Positions 1 to 8,665 of a stretch of DNA of 36,032 nucleotides are shown piece by piece. Under the pieces are notes generated by a model. The model saw nothing but the letters and a program-made list of their open reading frames with translations. It was not told the DNA's origin and searched no databases. The stretch's first letter is position 1. Each line of letters opens with the position of its first letter. Source of the stretch: an uncultured Alphaproteobacteria bacterium (GTDB lineage: Bacteria; Pseudomonadota; Alphaproteobacteria; Rs-D84); contig CAMOFE010000005.1 in NCBI GenBank assembly GCA_946613195.1, positions 1 through 36,032 of the forward strand, written 5' to 3'. A program made the position numbers and the translations under genes.

Positions 1-1139
1 GCAACCAATTCATCCACCGGCAACGACCCAATAAACTCTTTCGCCCACCATTCCAATTTCTTCATATCAAACAATGCGCCTGACATTGGAATTTTTTTAG
101 GCTTCATTTCATAATCCCAGAATGATTTAACCGCACCTTTCATTTTTGCTTCTTCATAGCCCGATGCGGCGATATTCCCCAGGTATTCCAAAACCGCGCC
201 CGTTGGCCAACCCGCCTGTATAAAGAACGCAACATTACTTTCTGGATCTTTGCGCTTTGATAATTTTCGTTGTTTACCGGTCTCGCCATCAATTTTATCA
301 ATTGTTGATGTATGAATATACAATGGCGGCATCCATTCCATCATGCGAAACAATTGCGTATGCAGTGGCAATGACGGCAACCATTCTTCACCACGAATCA
401 CATGCGTTGTACGCATAAAGTGGTCATCGCATAAATGCGCAAAGTGATATGTTGGCAATCTATCGTTTGATTTAATTAAAACAATATCTTCGTTATTTTC
501 TGGAAATCCAATAGAACCCCGAACCGCATCTTTACAGAAAATTCTGTTATCCGGGTTTCCATGTGAATACAGGCGAATTGTTGGTATTTCACCATTATCC
601 AGATGTTTTATAATGTCGTCTGCACCGATATCACGGTCGCGTGCAAATTCACCGTATATGCCGGTGGCAAAGCCCGCCGCAGTTTGTTTATTGCGAATTT
701 CTTCCATATCATCCGCGGTCAAGAAACAAGGGTACGCCAAACCACGCGCCAATAATTCCGCCGCCACAGAATGATAAATATCTTTGCGTTGCGATTGATA
801 ATAAGGACCATATACAGCATCATTATTGTATTCCAATCCAAAATGATGCATTGAATCAATAATTATTTTAACCGCATCTGCCACTTCGCGTTTGGTGTCT
901 GTATCTTCTATGCGCAACATAAATACGCCATCCGATTGTCTGGCCAATTTGCAATCAATCAATGCCTGGTACAAACCGCCCAAGTGCATAAATCCGGTTG
1001 GACTGGGGGCAAAACGCGTTACAAATGCACCATCTGGCAGATTCCGCGGGGGAAACTTTTCTTCTAATTCTGCGATAGTATATTTTGGTGTCGCGCCCAA
1101 AACGCGTGCGATTAAATCTTTGGTCAGCCCTGCTCTCAT
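1..1139 (-). CDS. gltX: Glutamate--tRNA ligase (partial; C-terminus beyond window start)
   Basis: Reverse-strand translation from ATG at 1139: MRAGLTKDLIARVLGATPKYTIAELEEKFPPRNLPDGAFVTRFAPSPTGFMHLGGL...LRIEDTD...RTTHVIRGEEWLPSLPLHTQLF...KLSKRKDPE. HIGH-like and KLSKR class I motifs present. Not in the ORF track because it runs off the window edge. Confidence 0.93.
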   Translation of the reverse strand, partial: MRAGLTKDLIARVLGATPKYTIAELEEKFPPRNLPDGAFVTRFAPSPTGFMHLGGLYQALIDCKLARQSDGVFMLRIEDTDTKREVADAVKIIIDSMHHFGLEYNNDAVYGPYYQSQRKDIYHSVAAELLARGLAYPCFLTADDMEEIRNKQTAAGFATGIYGEFARDRDIGADDIIKHLDNGEIPTIRLYSHGNPDNRIFCKDAVRGSIGFPENNEDIVLIKSNDRLPTYHFAHLCDDHFMRTTHVIRGEEWLPSLPLHTQLFRMMEWMPPLYIHTSTIDKIDGETGKQRKLSKRKDPESNVAFFIQAGWPTGAVLEYLGNIAASGYEEAKMKGAVKSFWDYEMKPKKIPMSGALFDMKKLEWWAKEFIGSLPVDELV

Positions 1140-1184
1140 TATCAAATCCTTGTATTTTTAATATTCGCATTTTATACTAAATAT

Positions 1185-1817
1185 ATGGAAAAACAAGAAA
1201 TAAGAACTTTTGGTCGCCGACATGGTAAAAAATTATCCGCACGCCAGTTGCGATTGATTGACACCGTTTTACCGGCAATTTCACCAAAAAACATCAAAAA
1301 TGCTGGGAACTTAATATTGGAAATCGGATTTGGTGCGGGTGAACACTTGCGTGATTTGGCGATTCGCAATCCTGGTAAAATTATTATCGGCGCAGAACCT
1401 TTTATGAATGGTGTCGCCAGTTTGCTGTCGGCAATTACAGATGATTCTGACGGCATTTTGCCGGAATATGCCGGCATTCGCGTATGGGCAGATGATGTCA
1501 GAATATTTTTGCGTGAAACAGATTTACAATTTGATGAAATTTGGGTTTTGCACCCCGACCCCTGGCCCAAGGCAAAACACGAAAAACGCCGGCTGTTGAC
1601 CGGGGAATTTTTGTCGCAACTGGGGGAACGGTTGACCGAATCGGGACAGATTATTATCGGCACCGACCATCACGAATACTTTGATTGGATTTGTGAACAG
1701 GTAAAAAAAACAACTTTATCCCGGCAAAATACCGGAATAAATATGATAGAAACCCGATATCAACATAAAAATATGGCGGGAACAGATGCGCCAAAATATT
1801 TGGTCTTGGGCAAATAA
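1185..1817 (+). CDS. trmB: tRNA (guanine-N7-)-methyltransferase
   Basis: RTFGRRHGKKLS...LEIGFGAGEHL...HPDPWPKAKHEKRRL motifs of TrmB. Confidence 0.95.
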   Translation: MEKQEIRTFGRRHGKKLSARQLRLIDTVLPAISPKNIKNAGNLILEIGFGAGEHLRDLAIRNPGKIIIGAEPFMNGVASLLSAITDDSDGILPEYAGIRVWADDVRIFLRETDLQFDEIWVLHPDPWPKAKHEKRRLLTGEFLSQLGERLTESGQIIIGTDHHEYFDWICEQVKKTTLSRQNTGINMIETRYQHKNMAGTDAPKYLVLGK

Positions 1818-1822
1818 ATTTT

Positions 1823-1844
1823 CCGGCATTTTGCCGGCATTTTT
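1823..1844 (+). terminator. Putative Rho-independent terminator after trmB
   Basis: CCGGC-ATTTT-GCCGG hairpin followed by CATTTTTA directly downstream of the trmB stop, between convergent genes. Confidence 0.6.
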
Positions 1845-2520
1845 ATGGTTTTATAAAAAAGGATAAGTTTTTAACATCATCTGGCCGCATCGCCGATGCA
1901 AGACGATAAACCTGTTCCACACGTTCGGAATTATCACCCGGAATAAAATGTAATCCGCCCGTCCAATCACGCGATTCGGACAACATACCATAAACCCGAC
2001 CAACTAAATCCGATTTATCACCGGCATCACGCACAAACGCCAATACCACGGAATCTGCACGAACATTGGATAAATTATTGAATACTTCGCCCCAATCCAT
2101 TGCATCTATTTCAGATATATCTAAACCAATGGACAAATGTTTATTAAAAAACAAATCATCCCGAATCGCATATATATGCCGGCAAAATGTCGGGAAATTG
2201 CGCCACGACATAAATATTTGTGCACCATTTGCACCCGCCTTGAATGCGGAATTTATACGCGCAGATAAATCTGCAATCGTTTCATCAACAACCGCCGCAC
2301 CAATATTTTCCAGATAAAAACGCGCCAATATTTTTATATCTGATTTTTCCAGCCACGGCCAAATATCAGACACTGCGTTTGGCATAACAGACACAAAATC
2401 ACCATGCCGCGACAATGCAACTTCGGCAGAATATGCCAAATCAGTACCAGTTGCATCTTGGGCAACCCATGTAGATATATTAGAATCGGCATCAGAAAAA
2501 ATTGTTGCATCATTTATCAT
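1843..2520 (-). CDS. Hypothetical protein
   Basis: Long ORF; internal Met (MINDATIFSDADSN) at 2520 preferred over 2562. No family recognised. Confidence 0.65.
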   Translation of the reverse strand: MINDATIFSDADSNISTWVAQDATGTDLAYSAEVALSRHGDFVSVMPNAVSDIWPWLEKSDIKILARFYLENIGAAVVDETIADLSARINSAFKAGANGAQIFMSWRNFPTFCRHIYAIRDDLFFNKHLSIGLDISEIDAMDWGEVFNNLSNVRADSVVLAFVRDAGDKSDLVGRVYGMLSESRDWTGGLHFIPGDNSERVEQVYRLASAMRPDDVKNLSFFIKP

Positions 2521-2530
2521 TATACTTTTT

Positions 2531-2554
2531 ATTTTATCATAAATATGATAAAAT
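2531..2554. promoter_or_regulatory. Perfect 10-bp-arm palindrome in a divergent intergenic region
   Basis: ATTTTATCAT-AAAT-ATGATAAAAT, between the start of the minus-strand gene (2520) and the plus-strand gene (2563). Confidence 0.5.
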
Positions 2555-2562
2555 AAAAGCAA

Positions 2563-3483
2563 ATGAGAAACAAAATCGAACGGGTTTTATTATTGATTTT
2601 GTGGTTGCTGGTTTCAGCACTGGGTATCGGGTTTTGGTTCAGTGTATATTTTGGTTTTAATATTTTTACCCCTGAACACTGGGCGTATCTGGGGCAAATG
2701 CAGGCAGAACAGATGGCTGTTAATCCGGCGTTTTATATATCAATTGTTGTTTCTGCAATAATATTTGTTTGCGGAATATATTTTATATTGCGACCACGTG
2801 TTCGTAAAATCATATTGCCTGCGCGCAATACCAAGCAAACAAATAAAGATAATAATATCCTTCCTAAAACTGTCAGCACAGAAACCCAACACGGCTATAT
2901 CGCGATACCAATACATCAAACAAAACCTGTTCAGGAAAAAACAGAACCTGTGTCAAATGCGCCACAGATACCTGCGCGCCCACCGCGTCTGAACATTCCA
3001 ACATCTACATTGCGTCCAACGCCGAATCGCAATATTTCTGTTGTCGAGGAAAAAACCGTGCAAAAGAATCAAAACCGTGAAGTATTTGCTGAAATATTTA
3101 CCGCGGGTGGTTATATATTAAAAAAGACCCCAAAAATTGGCAATTTACAGACAGAATTATTCGCAATCGGCACAAATGATGTGTTATGGGTGGGTGCGTA
3201 TGGCGCACAATATGCCGACATTCTGGATGCTTGCAATAAATTACAACAACTTTTTGATGATTTTTTAGAAGAATCATTCATACAAATTCGTGCATTTGTT
3301 GTAAATTCACCCAATGAAAAAAATTTCACTGGTGGTAGCATAATACACTTTACAAACGCCCAAGAATTGCGTAAATATATATTAGACAACCCTAATCCGC
3401 CAATACCAGACGGCGATAAAGAAAACTTTGATGCGTATTCTGAATTTATAACAACTGTCGCAGAATACATAGGTAAAATATAA
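2563..3483 (+). CDS. Hypothetical membrane-anchored protein with two N-terminal TM segments and a soluble C-terminal domain
   Basis: Hydrophobic segments LLLILWLLVSALGIGFWFSVYFGF and ISIVVSAIIFVCGIYFIL, then a proline-rich linker. Confidence 0.75.
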   Translation: MRNKIERVLLLILWLLVSALGIGFWFSVYFGFNIFTPEHWAYLGQMQAEQMAVNPAFYISIVVSAIIFVCGIYFILRPRVRKIILPARNTKQTNKDNNILPKTVSTETQHGYIAIPIHQTKPVQEKTEPVSNAPQIPARPPRLNIPTSTLRPTPNRNISVVEEKTVQKNQNREVFAEIFTAGGYILKKTPKIGNLQTELFAIGTNDVLWVGAYGAQYADILDACNKLQQLFDDFLEESFIQIRAFVVNSPNEKNFTGGSIIHFTNAQELRKYILDNPNPPIPDGDKENFDAYSEFITTVAEYIGKI

Positions 3484-3989
3484 TGCAGTTAAACAAGAGT
3501 GCCGCAGAAAAATTAATTGCAGATTTAGGCATGGACGATATGCCGATTGTTCAAGTGCGCCCCTGTATCACACCTGTTGACAGCGATTGGTTTGCAAAAT
3601 ATAAATTATTAGTTCGCGAGTTTTTGGGAACTTTGTCTGATTGTGTTGAAGAACTGGCTTTTATGAATCTATCCCAAGATGAATTTATGGGATTATTAAC
3701 TGGACGCACTGTTCCGCCAAATCTGTCTATTCGTTTTCGCGTACCACTGGTTTGGGGGGGCGATATGACAACCGCTAATTTATTTATGTGTCGTACATTT
3801 CCACATTCACACAATATGGATAAATTTATTATTGCACAATCGGGCAACGATGCGGTATGGTTGCCAAATCCAAAGAAAAAAATATATCTGCCGGTGCACA
3901 CTGCAACTGGTGGCGCGGGCGGAAATGCCACCGAAGATAGACTGGCCCAAATGGCTGCACAAATTGCATCAGAACGGGGGCTGGATTAA
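3483..3989 (+). CDS. Hypothetical protein
   Basis: ORF starts at the stop of the upstream gene (TAATG); operon-like. Confidence 0.7.
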   Translation: MQLNKSAAEKLIADLGMDDMPIVQVRPCITPVDSDWFAKYKLLVREFLGTLSDCVEELAFMNLSQDEFMGLLTGRTVPPNLSIRFRVPLVWGGDMTTANLFMCRTFPHSHNMDKFIIAQSGNDAVWLPNPKKKIYLPVHTATGGAGGNATEDRLAQMAAQIASERGLD

Positions 3990-3992
3990 AAA

Positions 3993-4427
3993 ATGACGTT
4001 GGCAGAATTTCTTATTGATGTCAAATCACGTGGGGCATTGTTTTGGCCGCGTGCTGCGACACATGATGTACAGTTGGCAAATACAGACTTGCAGGCGCGC
4101 CGTTGCGCACGTTTGCCGGAATTTATGATAAAACTGTATGCGACAACTGCGGGCATAAATCTGGGGAATGGGTATATATTTGGCCCAACAGAACTTGTCA
4201 AGGGTAACCTGTATCCAGTACCCAGCATTTGTAAGGTAAACATAGAAATGATGGGCACACCTAACCTGCGCGGAATTACGGTATTTGGGCGCAATGACTT
4301 GTTTTGGTTTGCATTTGATGCATTTGGCGAATGCTATATGTTAGATAACCTGAACTTGCGCACCTTGCGCAAATACGACGATCCCTACCGCGCAATGATG
4401 GATTGCCTGATTGCAGGGAAGTATTAA
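3993..4427 (+). CDS. Hypothetical protein, possibly SUKH (SMI1/KNR4)-like
   Basis: LPEFMIKLYATTAGINLGNGYIFGPTELVKG...ITVFGRNDLFWFAFDAFGECYMLD resembles the SUKH core pattern by eye only. Confidence 0.65.
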   Translation: MTLAEFLIDVKSRGALFWPRAATHDVQLANTDLQARRCARLPEFMIKLYATTAGINLGNGYIFGPTELVKGNLYPVPSICKVNIEMMGTPNLRGITVFGRNDLFWFAFDAFGECYMLDNLNLRTLRKYDDPYRAMMDCLIAGKY

Positions 4428-4428
4428 A

Positions 4429-4635
4429 ATGACAAAATTATCGGTATCATTGTCAGGTCATCAGACCAGTATTTCATTAGAACCAGAATTTATTAATGCA
4501 TTGCGTGAAATTGCAAATAATACACATAGGTCTGTCGCATCAATAATCAAAGAAATTGATAAACAACAGGACAGAAAAAATTTGTCTGCGGCGATTCGCG
4601 TATGGATATTAAATCAATACAAAAATAACCAATAA
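4429..4635 (+). CDS. Ribbon-helix-helix domain protein (RHH_4-like)
   Basis: LSVSLSGHQTSISLEPEFINALREIANNTHRSVASIIKEIDKQQDRKNLSAAIRVWIL matches the alphaproteobacterial RHH_4 pattern. Confidence 0.85.
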   Translation: MTKLSVSLSGHQTSISLEPEFINALREIANNTHRSVASIIKEIDKQQDRKNLSAAIRVWILNQYKNNQ

Positions 4636-6402
4636 TTATTTTTTTGATTGTACATAATTAATAATCATATTTCCAACTGCGCCACCGGCAACACCTGTGG
4701 TGCCTGCGCCAATACCCACCTTGGTCTTGGTTGTGTCTGATTCTATCTGGCTTTGCCAATTCTTGGCATCTTCTGATTCTGAATCTTGCAATGCACGTGA
4801 TATAGATGTATATGCCCCATCCCTATGACCAGTCGTGATATCGTCATATAAATTTGTGCCTGATTTATCAAACACAACTTCGGATTCTATACCCGGGGTT
4901 AACCCCAACGCAGTTTTTCGTTCTATTAACGATTCTGATAACGATTTATATTCGCTGTACAGTGGCATCAATATATTTGCACCAGGTAATTCTATTCCCA
5001 TCTCCCCACCGCGCACGGTTTTACCACCACCATAATCACATGTAAATGTTGCCAGATATGCACGCATATCGCGTTCCGCAGATTCGTCTGCCTGTTTTTC
5101 TGCCAGACCAATACCCATCATCATTCCACCTGCACCACCTGCCCCGATTGCCGCCGCACCCAACATACGGTTTGCCAGGCTTTGTTCTTTTTCGCGCGCA
5201 GACAGATATTTTTCACGCAGTTCTTGTAATGCATCGTATTCAACAATATTATCTAATAATCTTAATATCTCACGTCCTGTCAGATTTTCAATATTCTTGA
5301 TATTATCATTAAAATACTTTTCGTTTTTATTCATACGAACAGTTATATTAATAACATTATCATTCTGAACAACCGATATATCATCTGCAACCGCAGGCGA
5401 TATAAAATTATGCGCCAATTTTGGTAATCTTAAATATGCCAACATATTTTGTGGTCGGCGAATTATATTATATCCCAACGAATTACCCGGCTGTGATGGA
5501 TTGACTGTTATTGAATTTTTTTGCTTTAATTCATTTAGTTTATCATTGAAATGATATACCGATACGCCATAGTCTGTATTTGTTTTATCATCAAAACTGT
5601 CTATACCGTGCGATGTAATTGCAACCAAATTATTCGTACCGTATATAACATATGCACCCCCAGAATTACCCGACCAAGAATCACATGTCGTCGCCAATAC
5701 TTCTGGAAAATATTTAGAGTTTTTTATTGGCATTCCATTACAAATGGTTTTGCACCGCGCATCGTTTGTGCGACACAATTCACTGCAATCATCACCATAA
5801 ATCACATAACAATCATCTGCCTTTAATCTGTACTGTTTATCACGCAATGGTTCTGATACATAACTATCTAATATATCTAATGCAGATTTAATTGATACCC
5901 TTTCACCGACAGATACAGAATAATCTTTCAGTGCTTTTCTAAGAATTGGTATTTCTTCTGCGCCTAAAATACGCATATACCCAAATCCCAGATTTTCAAC
6001 ATTTACAGTTTGTTTTATTTCTGTCGTATCATAAAAAGCATCAGAAAAATCCTCCTCGTTTGATACGCGCAATAATATATAATCATTTTTGCCGTCATTG
6101 GTGCCTTGGTATAAATTCTGGTGTGCGGGTTCCATTAATATTAAATCGCCTTTATAATTATATGCAAAATACTGTTCTATACCTGGAATAAATTGGATTT
6201 CCTTACTTATACAATGTCCTGCGGTTAAAATTAAGTCCGGCGCAACATATTGTCCTGTGCAGGCATGAAAATTATTATCAAACTTAACAATACTTGGGTA
6301 ATCAGACCAACTGACATATCTGCGCGTATCCGCATCACCAACACCCGCATATACACTGTGCGGAATCAAAAATAATAAAGAACAAATCTGTACCAATCGC
6401 AT
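4636..6402 (-). CDS. Secreted trypsin-like serine protease with Gly-rich hydrophobic C-terminal segments
   Basis: Signal peptide MRLVQICSLLFLIPHSVYA; LTAGHC (His), DYILLRV (Asp), SGNSGGAYV (Ser). Start at 6402 follows the signal peptide; the longer ORF start at 6453 overlaps the upstream gene. Confidence 0.85.
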   Translation of the reverse strand: MRLVQICSLLFLIPHSVYAGVGDADTRRYVSWSDYPSIVKFDNNFHACTGQYVAPDLILTAGHCISKEIQFIPGIEQYFAYNYKGDLILMEPAHQNLYQGTNDGKNDYILLRVSNEEDFSDAFYDTTEIKQTVNVENLGFGYMRILGAEEIPILRKALKDYSVSVGERVSIKSALDILDSYVSEPLRDKQYRLKADDCYVIYGDDCSELCRTNDARCKTICNGMPIKNSKYFPEVLATTCDSWSGNSGGAYVIYGTNNLVAITSHGIDSFDDKTNTDYGVSVYHFNDKLNELKQKNSITVNPSQPGNSLGYNIIRRPQNMLAYLRLPKLAHNFISPAVADDISVVQNDNVINITVRMNKNEKYFNDNIKNIENLTGREILRLLDNIVEYDALQELREKYLSAREKEQSLANRMLGAAAIGAGGAGGMMMGIGLAEKQADESAERDMRAYLATFTCDYGGGKTVRGGEMGIELPGANILMPLYSEYKSLSESLIERKTALGLTPGIESEVVFDKSGTNLYDDITTGHRDGAYTSISRALQDSESEDAKNWQSQIESDTTKTKVGIGAGTTGVAGGAVGNMIINYVQSKK

Positions 6403-6409
6403 TGTAATT

Positions 6410-8359
6410 TTATTCCTGTCGCGTACGAAATACATATACGCCAACAACCGCAATTAATAATAAAATTATCATTATCATATTACGACCAATTGTGCGATAT
6501 GGTGTTTGGTGTGCCCCCCATACCATACTGTCAACAACGCCTGTTTCACCCACAGGTAATGATGCGACAATTTCGCCGTCTGGTAAAACAAAAGCGCTAA
6601 TACCAGAATAATTTGCACGAATAACAGGTATCCCAGATTCAATCGCATAACGACGAACCATATCTAAATGCTGATACACCCCGGGTGTTTGTCCGAACCA
6701 AGTATCATTTGTTATATTAATAATGGCATCTATGTTCTTGACATTTGCCGGAATTAAAGAATCTGAAAATATTATTTCATAGCATATTGCCGGCGCAAAA
6801 TTAAATTCATAACCATTTATATCTATACTTATTATTTCTGGTCCATTACCCGATGCTAAATTTACCGGTGCCGGCATTATACCAAAAGGACTGTATTCAC
6901 CAAATGGCACCAGGTGCGATTTATTATAAACATTTGTGATAACACCCATATCATCAGATACAACCATTGAATTAAAAACCGCACCGTCATCATATGTTGT
7001 TGAACCAATTATTGTACCCACCCCCAATGCACGTGCCAATGGCATCATACCATCTGTGATAACAAATGGGTATGTAGTTTCAGGGTAAACAATCAAATCT
7101 GGTTTATCCGCAATGCGTCCCAAATTGTACAAATCTTTGATATTTTTTTCTGCACGTTCAACCGCATCTTCGTGCGAATAAGATATTTTTTGCGACTGAT
7201 TACGTGCAGGTTGCACAATACGAATCATTGGCACATCTGTATCTGGTTTTAATTCTGTAAACTTGATGTTTTCGCGACCCGCAAAAATTCCACCAATAAA
7301 TGCCAAGACAAAGAAAGCAAACACCGCAATATTGCGCCATTTGCGATACCATACTAATTCAGCAACAGACGCAATCAATCCCATAATTACGAAAGTCAAA
7401 CCCAACGCCCCCCACAATGACATAGAATTAGAAACCATTGCGTACGGCATTGTAATATTTGCCAGCGGATTCCATGGAAAGCCGGTAAAAATCCATTCAC
7501 GCAACCATAAAATTAATGCCCCTACACCTGCAAATATAAACGGCCGCGCGGCGGAATTTATGCGCATACGCGCAGATGCAACAAATGGCCATGGGAAAAA
7601 TATTGCACCCGCCAGACCAATCCCCAGCAAACCTGGAACTGTCCAAATTGCAAATTGTTTTGTTAATTCAGGCACCACATAAATAGAGTGCAACGCCCAC
7701 CAAAACATTGCCATGGCGTACGCCGCGCCAAACATTGACACCCGACCAAACAAACGCCAAAACCCCATTTTATTTGCGTCGCATCGCGCCATTATATATG
7801 TAATTGCAAATCCTATAATCGTTGCCCACCAAAAATTAAACGGTGCAAACCCAAGCGCACATATTGCCCCACACAAAAAGTATGATATATATGACAACAA
7901 ACCAAACTTATGTTTTTTCGTGTGTACGGCAGAATCCGCCGCATAGGGATTTTTTATGTTTAATGATTTTAATATTTTTACTTCTTTTGTTTCCATCTGT
8001 ATTGCCTCTTCATCCGTTATGTGATCAAACCCCTGCAAGTGCAACATCCCATGCACAACCATATGTGCAGTATGTTTTGCGACTGAAATTCCCATCTCTT
8101 TTGCTTCGCGTATTACTGTATCCAACGCTATATAAATATCACCCAACAATATATCATCACCTAACTCAAACGATAAAACATTTGTTGGTTTATCAATATT
8201 TCTGTGCACGCGATTCAATGTACGAATTTCTGTATCATCGGTCAGAATAATTGATACCTCGGCCTGGGGGTGCCGGGGCGCCGCAGCGCGCGCAATACGC
8301 GTAAAATCTATTTTGTATTTTTTCCAACGATTATCGTTATAATTCACATAAACTTTCAT
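6410..8359 (-). CDS. Fusion protein: YbeY endoribonuclease domain plus apolipoprotein N-acyltransferase (Lnt)
   Basis: YbeY: NVLSFELGD...HMVVHGMLHLQGFDH. Lnt: 6-8 TM segments, then the nitrilase domain with PETTYPF, NKSHLVPFGEYSPFG, APAICYEIIF. One uninterrupted 649-aa ORF. Confidence 0.92.
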   Translation of the reverse strand: MKVYVNYNDNRWKKYKIDFTRIARAAAPRHPQAEVSIILTDDTEIRTLNRVHRNIDKPTNVLSFELGDDILLGDIYIALDTVIREAKEMGISVAKHTAHMVVHGMLHLQGFDHITDEEAIQMETKEVKILKSLNIKNPYAADSAVHTKKHKFGLLSYISYFLCGAICALGFAPFNFWWATIIGFAITYIMARCDANKMGFWRLFGRVSMFGAAYAMAMFWWALHSIYVVPELTKQFAIWTVPGLLGIGLAGAIFFPWPFVASARMRINSAARPFIFAGVGALILWLREWIFTGFPWNPLANITMPYAMVSNSMSLWGALGLTFVIMGLIASVAELVWYRKWRNIAVFAFFVLAFIGGIFAGRENIKFTELKPDTDVPMIRIVQPARNQSQKISYSHEDAVERAEKNIKDLYNLGRIADKPDLIVYPETTYPFVITDGMMPLARALGVGTIIGSTTYDDGAVFNSMVVSDDMGVITNVYNKSHLVPFGEYSPFGIMPAPVNLASGNGPEIISIDINGYEFNFAPAICYEIIFSDSLIPANVKNIDAIINITNDTWFGQTPGVYQHLDMVRRYAIESGIPVIRANYSGISAFVLPDGEIVASLPVGETGVVDSMVWGAHQTPYRTIGRNMIMIILLLIAVVGVYVFRTRQE

Positions 8360-8362
8360 AAT

Positions 8363-8665
8363 TTATCCTATGTGATTACTTTGTTTTTGTTTGTATATAG
8401 ATTTCATAAAAGCCCGCGTGTTCATTTTTTTAGTTGCGTTATTAAACGATGTTGTTTTATCTTTTTTGCCATTGTTCTCTAAACGATTAACGGCCCCAGT
8501 TGCACTTTTATTTCCTGCCTTGGCCGCCAGTTTATAATTTTCCAACGCACGTTTAATATCACCCTTTTTTTCATAGGCCATTCCCGCATTAAACCAGGCG
8601 GACGGATATTGACTGACATCGCCTATACGCCGCAGTACATCGCGCGATTGCGCAATCGCATCATC
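8363..8665 (-). pseudogene. In-frame continuation of the TPR region after the TAG at 8666-8668
   Basis: Reading on in the same frame: DDAIAQSRDVLRRIGDVSQYPSAWFNAGMAYEKKGDIKRALENYKLAAKAGNKSATGAVNRLEN..., a typical TPR; the ORF track lists only the last 72 aa (8363-8581). Confidence 0.7.

Noticed and set aside
955-1170. 71-aa minus-strand ORF in the track
   Set aside because: Out-of-frame overlap with the clear gltX reading frame starting at 1139.
6346-6402. Possible heptamer origin of the protease signal peptide (TTTGTTC TTTATTA TTTTTGA)
   Set aside because: Only a vague period-7 pattern; explainable by Leu/Phe codons in a signal peptide.
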